From an uncultured Eubacteriales bacterium (GTDB taxonomy: Bacteria > Bacillota > Clostridia > Oscillospirales > Oscillospiraceae): a stretch of DNA of 5,039 nucleotides. The translations under genes and the position numbers were made by a program. The notes below the pieces were generated by a model that was given only the letters and a program-made list of their open reading frames with translations, did not search any database and was not told where the DNA came from. The stretch is from assembly GCA_900554625.1 (NCBI GenBank), contig USHP01000160.1:1-5039 (forward strand). The letters run 5' to 3'. This document shows, piece after piece, positions 1-5,039 of the stretch; the stretch's first letter is position 1; each line of letters begins with the position of its first letter.

Positions 1-865
1 CCTGACCGCCCAGCTGGAACTGGCTGCCGTCAGGCAGACCGGCGCAGCGGCCGGAGTCAGAAACCAGAATCATCCGCTCCGGGCCGAACATGGTGAAGGC
101 CAGCCGGACGGAGGCGGGGTGGATGTGCTGACCGTCGCAGATGATCTCTGCCCGGACATTGGGATTCTCCACAGCGGCGGGGATCACGCCGGGGTTGCGG
201 TGATGGATACCGGGCATGGCGTTGTACAGGTGGGTCAGGTGGGTCACGCCAGCGTCGATGGCAGCCTTGGCATGGTCGTAGTCGGAATCGGTGTGGGCGA
301 TGGATACGGTGCAAAGCTCCTTGGCCTTGGCAACAAATTCCGCAGCACCGGGCAGCTCGGGAGCCACGTCCACAATCCGAACCAAACCGCCGCAATCCTC
401 GTAGAGCTTGCGGAAGCCTTCAAAATCCGGCTCTTTCAGATAATCCGGGTTCTGAGCGCCCCGCTTCTTGTAAGAGAAGTAGGGGCCTTCCATCTGAATG
501 CCCATCAGCCGGGCGCAGCCGTCGGGAGTTTCCTCGGTCAGCTGCTTGGCGGTGGCAAAAGCGGCAGAGAGCACATCATAAGGCAGGGTCATGGAAGCGG
601 GGGCGAAGGAGGTAACACCGCAGCGGGCGTAGTAGGCTGCCATTTTCTTCAGACCTTCGTAATCGCCGTCGGAGAAGTCAGCGCCGGAGTTGCCGTGGCT
701 GTGAACGTCCACCAGACCGGGGATAACGGTGGCACCGTGCAGATCGATGGCATCTTCGGGAACATTCTGGGGCAGAACCTCACCGAATACGCCGTCTACC
801 ACTTCAAAGGCACCGGTATGGAATTGAAAATCGGAGGCAAAGATGCGTGCATTTTTATAGAACAT
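1..865 (-). CDS. nagA: N-acetylglucosamine-6-phosphate deacetylase, 3' end cut by window edge
   Basis: This cytoplasmic amidohydrolase removes the acetyl group from GlcNAc-6-phosphate, giving glucosamine-6-phosphate and acetate in amino-sugar and peptidoglycan recycling. The 288 residues in the window cover roughly the first three quarters of the usual ~380. Seen in sequence: the metal-site motif PGLVDVHSHG (H55, H57), MEGPY with metal ligand E126, AHTDSDY (H191), THLTHLYNAM (H212), HHRNPG (222-226), ICDGQHIHP (242-250) and LVSDS with the expected catalytic D270. The retained H-x-H pair resembles Bacillus-type enzymes more than E. coli NagA, which has a Q in this motif; a two-metal site is inferred. 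The start is the first ATG, 9 nt after AGGAG (875-879). The missing C terminus lies beyond position 1. The gene is transcribed away from the surface-protein gene, and a palindrome over its promoter suggests repression. nagB is not visible. The family call is secure. Confidence 0.96.
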   Translation of the reverse strand, partial: MFYKNARIFASDFQFHTGAFEVVDGVFGEVLPQNVPEDAIDLHGATVIPGLVDVHSHGNSGADFSDGDYEGLKKMAAYYARCGVTSFAPASMTLPYDVLSAAFATAKQLTEETPDGCARLMGIQMEGPYFSYKKRGAQNPDYLKEPDFEGFRKLYEDCGGLVRIVDVAPELPGAAEFVAKAKELCTVSIAHTDSDYDHAKAAIDAGVTHLTHLYNAMPGIHHRNPGVIPAAVENPNVRAEIICDGQHIHPASVRLAFTMFGPERMILVSDSGRCAGLPDGSQFQLGGQ

Positions 866-891
866 GATGCTTTACTCCTTTTTATAATAAT

Positions 892-909
892 ATAGTGGGT
901 TGCCACTAT
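892..909. promoter_or_regulatory. Operator-like palindrome at the nagA promoter
   Basis: ATAGTGG (892-898) and CCACTAT (903-909) form a perfect 7-bp inverted repeat around the 4-bp spacer GTTG. It overlaps the putative nagA -10 box and expected start point, the classic place for a repressor to block transcription. Control of amino-sugar genes by GntR- or ROK-type repressors is common, but this sequence is not a NagR consensus that I recognise, so the regulator is unknown. Confidence 0.5.
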
Positions 910-936
910 GGTATCATGGAGTGACAGAAAAAGCAA
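908..936 (-). promoter_or_regulatory. Putative nagA promoter (extended -10)
   Basis: On the minus strand, TTGCTT (936-931) is followed after 17 bp by TACCAT (913-908). TG lies one base upstream of the -10 box (TGA at 916-914), giving an extended -10. The -35 matches consensus at only 3 of 6 and the -10 at 4 of 6, so the TGn element would have to carry much of the recognition. Transcription would start near 901, inside the palindrome, and leave a leader of about 35 nt before the nagA ATG. Confidence 0.45.
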
Positions 937-1016
937 TTGGCTGAGCAAGAAAATCTTTTCAACGTGCTGCATGAATTTCCTGTGACCAAAATATTACCAA
1001 AATGCTAACAACAAAA

Positions 1017-1031
1017 ATGACAAAATGTCAT
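1017..1031. repeat. 15-bp palindrome in intergenic region
   Basis: ATGACA (1017-1022) and TGTCAT (1026-1031) are perfect inverted repeats around AAA. The size and symmetry fit a dimeric regulator's site. It lies about 125 bp upstream of the rightward -35 box and about 80 bp upstream of the nagA -35 box, so it could serve either gene. In an AT-rich region a chance match remains possible. Confidence 0.35.
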
Positions 1032-1094
1032 AAATTTGGCGTAGGCTGGAAATAAGTGGAAGAAAATGTTTGAAAAGCAGTTGCAAACTGATAA

Positions 1095-1148
1095 TTATTA
1101 AGAAAACTTTGTAAATCTTAATAACTTATTTTGTAATTATTTGTAATT
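1095..1148. repeat. Phased AT-rich repeats upstream of the surface-protein promoter
   Basis: TTTGTAAAT (1108-1116) and TTTGTAATT (1130-1138, 1140-1148) recur with spacings of 22 and 10 bp, so all lie on nearly the same DNA face. The last two sit just upstream of the -35 box, where an A/T-rich UP element would contact the RNA polymerase alpha subunit. A 9-bp inverted repeat, TTATTAAGA (1095-1103) with TCTTAATAA (1116-1124), overlaps the first copy. Either an UP element or activator sites would fit. Confidence 0.4.
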
Positions 1149-1154
1149 TTCCTA

Positions 1155-1183
1155 TTGACAGATCGCGCCTTATGGGTTATAAT
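1155..1183 (+). promoter_or_regulatory. Perfect consensus sigma-70/sigma-A promoter
   Basis: TTGACA (1155-1160) and TATAAT (1178-1183) match both consensus hexamers at all positions with the optimal 17-bp spacer. The expected start is about 1188-1190, giving a leader of about 118 nt before the surface-protein ATG at 1308. With A/T repeats just upstream, this should be a very strong promoter unless it is held back by a repressor or by the leader. Confidence 0.88.
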
Positions 1184-1185
1184 CC

Positions 1186-1300
1186 GGGTATGAAAGAGAT
1201 GCCGAGGAACAAGTAACCCAAACAGGCTTCCCGATACCCTGCGGGCGGCGCTTGACCAACGGCAAGCTTTTCTAAAAAATGTCAATTTCATTCAGGAGGT
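1186..1300 (+). promoter_or_regulatory. Structured 5' leader with terminator-like hairpin (candidate attenuator)
   Basis: Between promoter and ribosome binding site the DNA turns GC-rich and foldable, unlike the AT-rich DNA upstream. An outer pairing GGGTAT (1186-1191) with ATACCC (1234-1239) may be partly lost, depending on the start point. It would stack on CG-A-GGAA (1203-1209, A1205 bulged) with TTCCCG (1228-1233), enclosing an 18-nt loop. Downstream, GCTTG-A-CC (1250-1257) pairs with GGCAAGC (1261-1267) around AAC, followed by TTTTCT, which resembles a weak intrinsic terminator. CAAG in the first loop (1210-1213) can pair with CTTG (1251-1254) and would break that hairpin. This suggests a switch, but it matches no riboswitch class that I recognise. 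Pairings were found by eye, with no covariation data. Confidence 0.35.
1294..1300 (+). promoter_or_regulatory. Strong ribosome binding site of the surface-protein gene
   Basis: AGGAGGT matches the anti-Shine-Dalgarno sequence fully and ends 7 nt before the ATG at 1308, which fixes this start. Together with the consensus promoter it points to high expression. Confidence 0.9.
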
Positions 1301-1307
1301 TAAAGAA

Positions 1308-2576
1308 ATGAAAATGGTATGTAAGAAGCTGCTGAGTCTGGTTCTGGTAGCCCTGATGTTGGTATCTGCGGTTCCCTTCCAGGCTTCTGCCGCAGGAAGT
1401 GTTGAAGTCCCTGTTACTGTCTACATTAACGATGAAGCTGTCAACACCAGCAAGACTTTGACAGTTGACGGCAGTGGTGTTGTTCTGGACGAGAGCCTCG
1501 CCATGAGTATGCTTAAGAACACTGAGAATCGTACCTTTGTCAAGTGGATGAACGGTTCCGGTGAGGTTGTCACCGGCAAGTCTCTCAGCTCTGACTGGGT
1601 AGACAGCCACTCTGGTTACGCTCTGTCTCTGTACCTGAGCGAAACTAAGCCCACTGAGCATGTCCATAACTACGTTGAAAAAGAGCGCGTTGAGCCCACC
1701 TGCGGCAAGGACGGCTACATTGTGAAGAAGTGCGACTGCGGCAGCGAAGTGAAGGAAGTCCTCAAGGCTACCGGTAACCACACCTGGGGCGGCTGGGTCA
1801 TCCAGAATGAGGCCACTGCTACCACCGAGGGCACCATGATCCGTACCTGCAGCACCTGCGGTCAGACCGAAACTCAGAAGTACACCGCTAAGACCAAGGA
1901 AATCAGCTTCCAGGTTACTCTGGACGGCGAAACCACTACCACCAAGAGCGTGTTTGTCCTGGACAAGACCATGAGCCTGCCCAAGCCTTCCGTTCCTTCC
2001 GGCTACCAGTTCAAGGGTTGGTTCACCGAGCCAAACGGTAAGGGCGCTCAGCTGAACGACGGTACCACTTGCACCGAGAACCTGGCTAATGTTTACTACG
2101 GATACTTCACCAAGGTTTCCAAGTTCCCCTACAGCGTTTACCTGCACATCTACGAGACCGGTAATGTCAAGACTCCCATGAAGACCGTCACTCTGGACAC
2201 CTGGACCTGCGTGAAGGACGGCGTTGTCACTCTGGACGAGATCAAGGAAGTTGTCAAGACTTACTACACCGCTAAGACCAGCGATGGCATCGCTTATGAC
2301 GGCATTTACTACTCCACCAGCTCCACCAAGACCGACTATGTCAACGATCAGAACAAGACCGATCGTATCAACAACCTGGATGAGCTGAGAAGAGATGGCT
2401 ATGTCCACCTGAATGTTTGGGTTGACAATGTCAAGGCTAAGAGCGATTCCAACTCCAACACCAGCTCCAACCCCAAGACCGGTGATACCATCTACATGGC
2501 TGTGACCGTGATGGGCCTGTCCGCTGCTTCCCTGGCTGCTGTGTACTACATCAGCAAGAAGCGCGCTGTTCGCTAA
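1308..2576 (+). CDS. Secreted, sortase-anchored surface protein with Cys-rich and InlB-type repeats
   Basis: This 422-residue protein is built for export and wall anchoring. Residues 1-28 form a signal peptide (basic start, hydrophobic core, ASA before the likely cleavage near 28/29). Residues 33-112 are a beta-rich domain. Residues 118-190 carry two short repeats of the type HxHNY...TC..GY...C-x-C and HTWGGW...TEG...C-x2-C (C132, C142, C144, C181, C184), possibly a metal-binding fold. Residues 198-268 resemble an InlB/Listeria-Bacteroides repeat (GYQFKGWFTEPNG). Residues 273-374 look like a diverged second copy of the first domain. After a Ser/Asn-rich linker come NPKTG (388-392), a hydrophobic segment (about 394-415) and KKRAVR, a sortase signal with N replacing L of LPXTG. 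No enzyme motif is seen; adhesion or host/glycan contact is only a guess. Arg codons are CGT, CGC or AGA, never the CGG common in its neighbours. The sortase is not in the window. Confidence 0.9.
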   Translation: MKMVCKKLLSLVLVALMLVSAVPFQASAAGSVEVPVTVYINDEAVNTSKTLTVDGSGVVLDESLAMSMLKNTENRTFVKWMNGSGEVVTGKSLSSDWVDSHSGYALSLYLSETKPTEHVHNYVEKERVEPTCGKDGYIVKKCDCGSEVKEVLKATGNHTWGGWVIQNEATATTEGTMIRTCSTCGQTETQKYTAKTKEISFQVTLDGETTTTKSVFVLDKTMSLPKPSVPSGYQFKGWFTEPNGKGAQLNDGTTCTENLANVYYGYFTKVSKFPYSVYLHIYETGNVKTPMKTVTLDTWTCVKDGVVTLDEIKEVVKTYYTAKTSDGIAYDGIYYSTSSTKTDYVNDQNKTDRINNLDELRRDGYVHLNVWVDNVKAKSDSNSNTSSNPKTGDTIYMAVTVMGLSAASLAAVYYISKKRAVR

Positions 2577-2594
2577 GCGACTGACAATTTAACC

Positions 2595-2627
2595 AAAAAC
2601 CTGGCAGCTTCGGCTGCCAGGTTTTTT
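2595..2627 (+). terminator. Intrinsic terminator of the surface-protein gene
   Basis: A perfect 9-bp stem, CCTGGCAGC (2600-2608) with GCTGCCAGG (2613-2621), closes a UUCG tetraloop and is followed by six T (2622-2627). A run of A before the stem (2595-2599) can pair with the T run. It begins about 20 nt after the stop codon and isolates this gene from the next. Confidence 0.95.
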
Positions 2628-2658
2628 CGTGGCAAAGAAAATTTGCTTGCTAAATTTC

Positions 2659-2687
2659 TTGCTATTTCCGCAGATTTCCTGTACAAT
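2659..2687 (+). promoter_or_regulatory. Putative promoter of the DUF1846 gene
   Basis: TTGCTA (2659-2664, 4 of 6 consensus) and TACAAT (2682-2687, 5 of 6) are separated by 17 bp. A start near 2694 leaves a leader of about 29 nt. A local promoter is needed because a strong terminator lies just upstream. Confidence 0.65.
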
Positions 2688-2722
2688 ATTCGGTAGTGAT
2701 TTTGAAGAAAGAGGCGACTGAG

Positions 2723-4189
2723 ATGGTTCAGGCAGCATTTGATAATGAGAAATACCTGCAAACCCAATCTGCCCATATCCGGGATCGGATAGCCCAGTTT
2801 GGCGGCAAGCTGTACCTGGAATTTGGTGGAAAGCTGTATGATGATAACCATGCATCCCGGGTGCTGCCGGGATTCCAGCCTGACAGCAAACTGCGGATGC
2901 TGCTGCAGCTGCGGGATCAGGTGGAGATGGTCATTGTCATCAACGCCGATGATATTGAAAAGAAGAAGGTCCGGGGTGACCTGGGCATTTCCTATGACCG
3001 GGACGTAATCCGGCTGATTGATATTTTCCGGGGATTCGGACTGTATGTGTCCAGCGTGGTGCTGACCCGGTACCATGACCAACCCGTTGCCAAGGCATTC
3101 CAGTCCCGTCTGGAAGGTCTGGGTGTACGGGTGTACCATCACTATGCCATTGCCGGATATCCGGCAGATACCGCCCATATTGTCAGCCCGGAAGGCTTCG
3201 GCAAGAACGACTACATTGAAACCACCCGGGAACTGGTGGTTGTGACCGCTCCCGGCCCCGGCAGCGGCAAGCTTGCCACCTGCCTGAGCCAGCTCTACCA
3301 CGAGCATGAGCGGGGCAATACCGCCGGATACGCCAAGTTTGAAACCTTCCCCATCTGGAACCTGTCCATCAACCATCCGGTGAACCTGGCCTATGAAGCG
3401 GCTACTGCTGACCTGAACGATGTGAATATGATCGACCCCTTCCATCTGGATGCCTATGGGGTGACCACCGTGAACTATAACCGGGATGTGGAAGCCTTCC
3501 CGGTACTGGTAGCCATCTTTGAAAAAATCCTGGGACAGTGCCCCTACAAGTCTCCTACGGACATGGGCGTAAACATGGTGGGCAACTGCATCGTGGACGA
3601 CGAAGCTGCCCGCAGCGCCTCCCGACAGGAGATCATCCGCCGGTATTATGTGGCTCTGTGCGAACAGAAGCAGGGCAAAGCCAGCGAAGAAACGGTGCGA
3701 AAACTGGAAATGCTGATGAAAAAGGCCGGCGTTGCTCCGGAAGAGCGCAAAGTGGTCGCCCCGGCCCTCCAGCGCTCCAAGGAAACCGGAGATGCCGCCG
3801 CCGCTATGGAATTGCCTGACGGCAGAATCGTCACCGGAAAGACCTCGGAGCTTTTGGGCGCTTCCTCGGCACTGCTGCTCAATGCCCTGAAGAAGCTGGG
3901 AGGAATGCCCGACGACCTGCACCTGATTTCCCCGGTGGCTCTGGACCCCATCCAGCGGCTGAAGGTGGAGTATCTGGGCAACCGGAACCCCCGGCTCCAT
4001 TCTGACGAAACCTTGATTGCCCTGTCCATCAGCGCCGCAACCAACCCCATGGCGGAATATGCCATGCAGCAGCTGAGCAAGCTTCGCGGCTGCGACGTCC
4101 ATTCTACCGTGATGCTCACAGCCGCAGATGAAAAGACCTTCAAACGGCTGGGTGTGAACCTGACCTGCGAACCGGAATTTGTGGGCTGA
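2723..4189 (+). CDS. DUF1846 / UPF0371 family protein of unknown function
   Basis: This 488-residue soluble protein matches the UPF0371 (DUF1846) family along its whole length; family members are about 490-500 residues. Recalled family blocks seen here: FGGKLYLEFGGKL (26-38), RVLPGF (46-51), RGDLGISYD (84-92), SPEGFGKNDY (155-164), TAPGPGSGKLATCLSQLYHE (175-194), GYAKFETFPIWNL (202-214), NLAYEAATADLNDVNMIDPFH (221-241), PTDMGVNMVG (278-287) and NPRLHSDETLIAL (422-434). Its biochemical role is not established to my knowledge. Gly-rich GPGSGK is P-loop-like but not a strict Walker A; GRIVTGKT (367-374) fits the Walker A pattern but may be chance. There is no signal peptide or membrane segment. 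The ATG at 2723 was chosen because GAGG (2711-2714) lies 8 nt before it; a GTG at 2696 in the same frame would add nine residues but has no ribosome binding site and starts almost at the predicted transcript start. The gene appears monocistronic. Confidence 0.93.
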   Translation: MVQAAFDNEKYLQTQSAHIRDRIAQFGGKLYLEFGGKLYDDNHASRVLPGFQPDSKLRMLLQLRDQVEMVIVINADDIEKKKVRGDLGISYDRDVIRLIDIFRGFGLYVSSVVLTRYHDQPVAKAFQSRLEGLGVRVYHHYAIAGYPADTAHIVSPEGFGKNDYIETTRELVVVTAPGPGSGKLATCLSQLYHEHERGNTAGYAKFETFPIWNLSINHPVNLAYEAATADLNDVNMIDPFHLDAYGVTTVNYNRDVEAFPVLVAIFEKILGQCPYKSPTDMGVNMVGNCIVDDEAARSASRQEIIRRYYVALCEQKQGKASEETVRKLEMLMKKAGVAPEERKVVAPALQRSKETGDAAAAMELPDGRIVTGKTSELLGASSALLLNALKKLGGMPDDLHLISPVALDPIQRLKVEYLGNRNPRLHSDETLIALSISAATNPMAEYAMQQLSKLRGCDVHSTVMLTAADEKTFKRLGVNLTCEPEFVG

Positions 4190-4199
4190 ATACTCCAAT

Positions 4200-4234
4200 A
4201 AAAAATGACCGTGCAGAAATGCACGGTCATTTTT
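4200..4234. terminator. Bidirectional terminator between convergent genes
   Basis: An 11-bp perfect stem, ATGACCGTGCA (4205-4215) with TGCACGGTCAT (4220-4230), closes a GAAA (GNRA) tetraloop. T4230-T4234 follows on the plus strand, and A4200-A4205 gives a T run on the minus strand. It starts 10 nt after the DUF1846 stop and 7 nt past the pyrB stop, so one hairpin can end both transcripts. It also shows that pyrB is the last gene of its transcription unit. Confidence 0.95.
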
Positions 4235-4241
4235 GGCTTTG

Positions 4242-5039
4242 TTATGCTCTTTGCTCGCAGTAAATGCATCGGTGAATATCCGCGGCCTTGTCGGTGCAGC
4301 GGAACAGCTGGGGAAGCTCCTGCTCAGTCTGGGTGATGCACTTGGGATTGCGGCAGACCCGGTCGTATTCCAGGCCTTCCACTTCCAGAGGCTGCTTCAC
4401 AGGATTCTGCTTTGCCTCTTCCAGCAGCTTGAGAATCAGGGCCATCCGCATGTACTTGCCGTTCAGAGCCTGACGGAAGTAGGCAGCCCGGGGATCGTCG
4501 TCCACCTTGACGCTGATCTCGTTGACCCGGGGCAGGGGATGCAGCACGCACATACGCTCCTTGGCCAGCTTCATTTTCTCGGTGTCCAGCACGTAGCTGT
4601 CCTTCAGCCGCTCGTACTCATAGGGATCGTCAAACCGTTCCCGCTGAATCCGGGTCATGTACAGCACATCCAGCTGGGGCATGGCCTCGTCCAGGGAGGA
4701 AACCTCGGTGTAGGGAATGTGCTTGCGCTCGAGCACGTTGTAGCGGATAAAGCCGGGAATCTTCAGCTCGGCGGGGCTGATGAGGATGAAGCGGATGCCG
4801 CTGTAGCGGCTCATGGCTTCAATCAGGGAGTGAACCGTGCGGCCGTATTTCAGGTCACCGCACAGACCGATGGTCAGATTATCCAGCCGGCCCATTTCCC
4901 GGGAAATGGTCAGCAGGTCCGCCAGAGTCTGGGTGGGGTGATTGTGACCGCCGTCACCGGCGTTGATTACGGGGATGGAGGCAGCCAGAGAGGCCACAAA
5001 AGGTGCGCCCTCTTTCGGATGCCGCATGGCGATGATGTC
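4242..5039 (-). CDS. pyrB: Aspartate carbamoyltransferase fused to a PyrI-type zinc domain, 5' end cut by window edge
   Basis: ATCase joins carbamoyl phosphate and aspartate to N-carbamoyl-aspartate, the committed step of pyrimidine synthesis. The 265 residues in the window begin near residue 100 of E. coli PyrB; the STRTR carbamoyl-phosphate motif lies off-window. Active-site motifs seen (numbers counted from the M of MRHP): MRHPKEG (R2, E. coli R105), HNHPTQTL (H30, E. coli H134), [12 protein letters not shown] (R63, E. coli R167), TRIQRER (E. coli R229/Q231) and HPLPRVNEI. After the normal end ([14 protein letters not shown]) come about 47 extra residues holding C225-x4-C230-x23-C254-x2-C257, ending RCIYCEQRA. 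This is the spacing of the four zinc cysteines of E. coli PyrI (C109, C114, C138, C141), and CRNPKCI resembles PyrI. PyrI's nucleotide-binding domain is absent and no pyrI follows. The catalytic call is secure and the zinc domain very likely. Confidence 0.96.
   Translation of the reverse strand, partial: DIIAMRHPKEGAPFVASLAASIPVINAGDGGHNHPTQTLADLLTISREMGRLDNLTIGLCGDLKYGRTVHSLIEAMSRYSGIRFILISPAELKIPGFIRYNVLERKHIPYTEVSSLDEAMPQLDVLYMTRIQRERFDDPYEYERLKDSYVLDTEKMKLAKERMCVLHPLPRVNEISVKVDDDPRAAYFRQALNGKYMRMALILKLLEEAKQNPVKQPLEVEGLEYDRVCRNPKCITQTEQELPQLFRCTDKAADIHRCIYCEQRA

Larger units (their letters stand above)
866..1307. other. Divergent intergenic region between nagA and the surface-protein gene
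   Basis: These 442 bases hold no convincing gene. The outer parts carry the nagA ribosome binding site, promoter and palindrome (866-936) and the rightward promoter and leader (1155-1300), all listed separately. The middle (about 940-1150) is strongly AT-rich, unlike the flanking genes. It contains two copies of ACCAAAAT 11 bp apart (985-992, 996-1003), a palindrome (1017-1031), a 9-bp inverted repeat (1095-1124) and TTTGTAAWT repeats (1108-1148). Such a region could hold activator or repressor sites for either divergent gene, but no binding protein can be named from the sequence. Confidence 0.7.

Noticed and set aside
883..894. Second possible nagA -10 box (TATTAT on the minus strand)
   Set aside because: It lies so close to the ribosome binding site that the transcript would start at or inside AGGAG, and no matching -35 box sits 16-18 bp upstream.
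119..895. Plus-strand open frame of 258 codons at the left end
   Set aside because: It lies opposite nagA, whose metal-site motifs are unmistakable, and it has no ribosome binding site.
1186..1267. HDV-like self-cleaving ribozyme in the leader
   Set aside because: P1-like (GGGTAT/ATACCC), P2-like (TGCCG/CGGCA) pairings and a CCAA before the last strand can be drawn. However, the L3 loop would be far too long, P4 is poor, and the expected transcription start lies inside P1, leaving nothing to cleave.
1186..1300. Known riboswitch classes (c-di-GMP I and II, fluoride, THF, ZTP, glycine, guanidine)
   Set aside because: None of the conserved core sequences of these classes, as I remember them, could be found in the leader.
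1272..2408. Open frame of 378 codons on the minus strand opposite the surface-protein gene
   Set aside because: It runs antisense to a gene with a clear signal peptide, sortase signal, promoter and ribosome binding site. The translation is low-complexity and matches no family, so it is a by-product of biased codon use.
2573..4198. Open frame of 541 codons on the minus strand opposite the DUF1846 gene
   Set aside because: The plus-strand frame matches a known family along its whole length. The antisense frame also crosses the surface-gene terminator, and its translation (His/Gln/Gly-rich) looks like nothing known.
1..5039. Mobile element, CRISPR array, tRNA/rRNA or defence island
   Set aside because: No transposase or integrase motif, terminal repeats, repeat-spacer pattern or RNA gene was seen. 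The genes are housekeeping, surface or conserved-unknown types in separate transcription units.

Overview
The window is a stretch of bacterial chromosome holding four protein genes, two of them cut by the window edges. Moderately GC-rich genes, strong AGGAGG-type ribosome binding sites, a sortase-type NPKTG surface protein and a DUF1846 protein all point to a Gram-positive Firmicute. A gut Oscillospiraceae/Ruminococcaceae-like Clostridium is the best guess; this placement is inference, because no rRNA or other marker gene is present.

Layout from left to right: (1) nagA on the minus strand, 3' end cut by the left edge (1-865). (2) A 442-base AT-rich divergent intergenic region. It holds an operator-like palindrome over the putative nagA promoter, a perfect TTGACA-17-TATAAT promoter reading right, phased AT-rich repeats upstream of that promoter, and a foldable 5' leader about 118 nt long. 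(3) A secreted, cell-wall-anchored protein (1308-2576) ending in NPKTG, a hydrophobic segment and a basic tail, closed by a strong UUCG-loop terminator. (4) A DUF1846/UPF0371 protein (2723-4189) with its own promoter. (5) A bidirectional terminator between convergent genes. (6) pyrB on the minus strand (4242 to beyond 5039), 5' end cut by the right edge. Its C terminus carries a zinc domain of the kind normally found in the separate regulatory chain PyrI.

The four genes look like four separate transcription units, not one pathway: amino-sugar recycling (nagA), surface display, a conserved protein of unknown function, and pyrimidine synthesis (pyrB). There is no sign of a mobile element, CRISPR array, tRNA, rRNA or defence system. 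The observations most worth a second look are the PyrB-PyrI zinc-domain fusion without the nucleotide-binding allosteric domain, the structured leader and strong promoter in front of the surface protein, and the operator-like palindrome at nagA.
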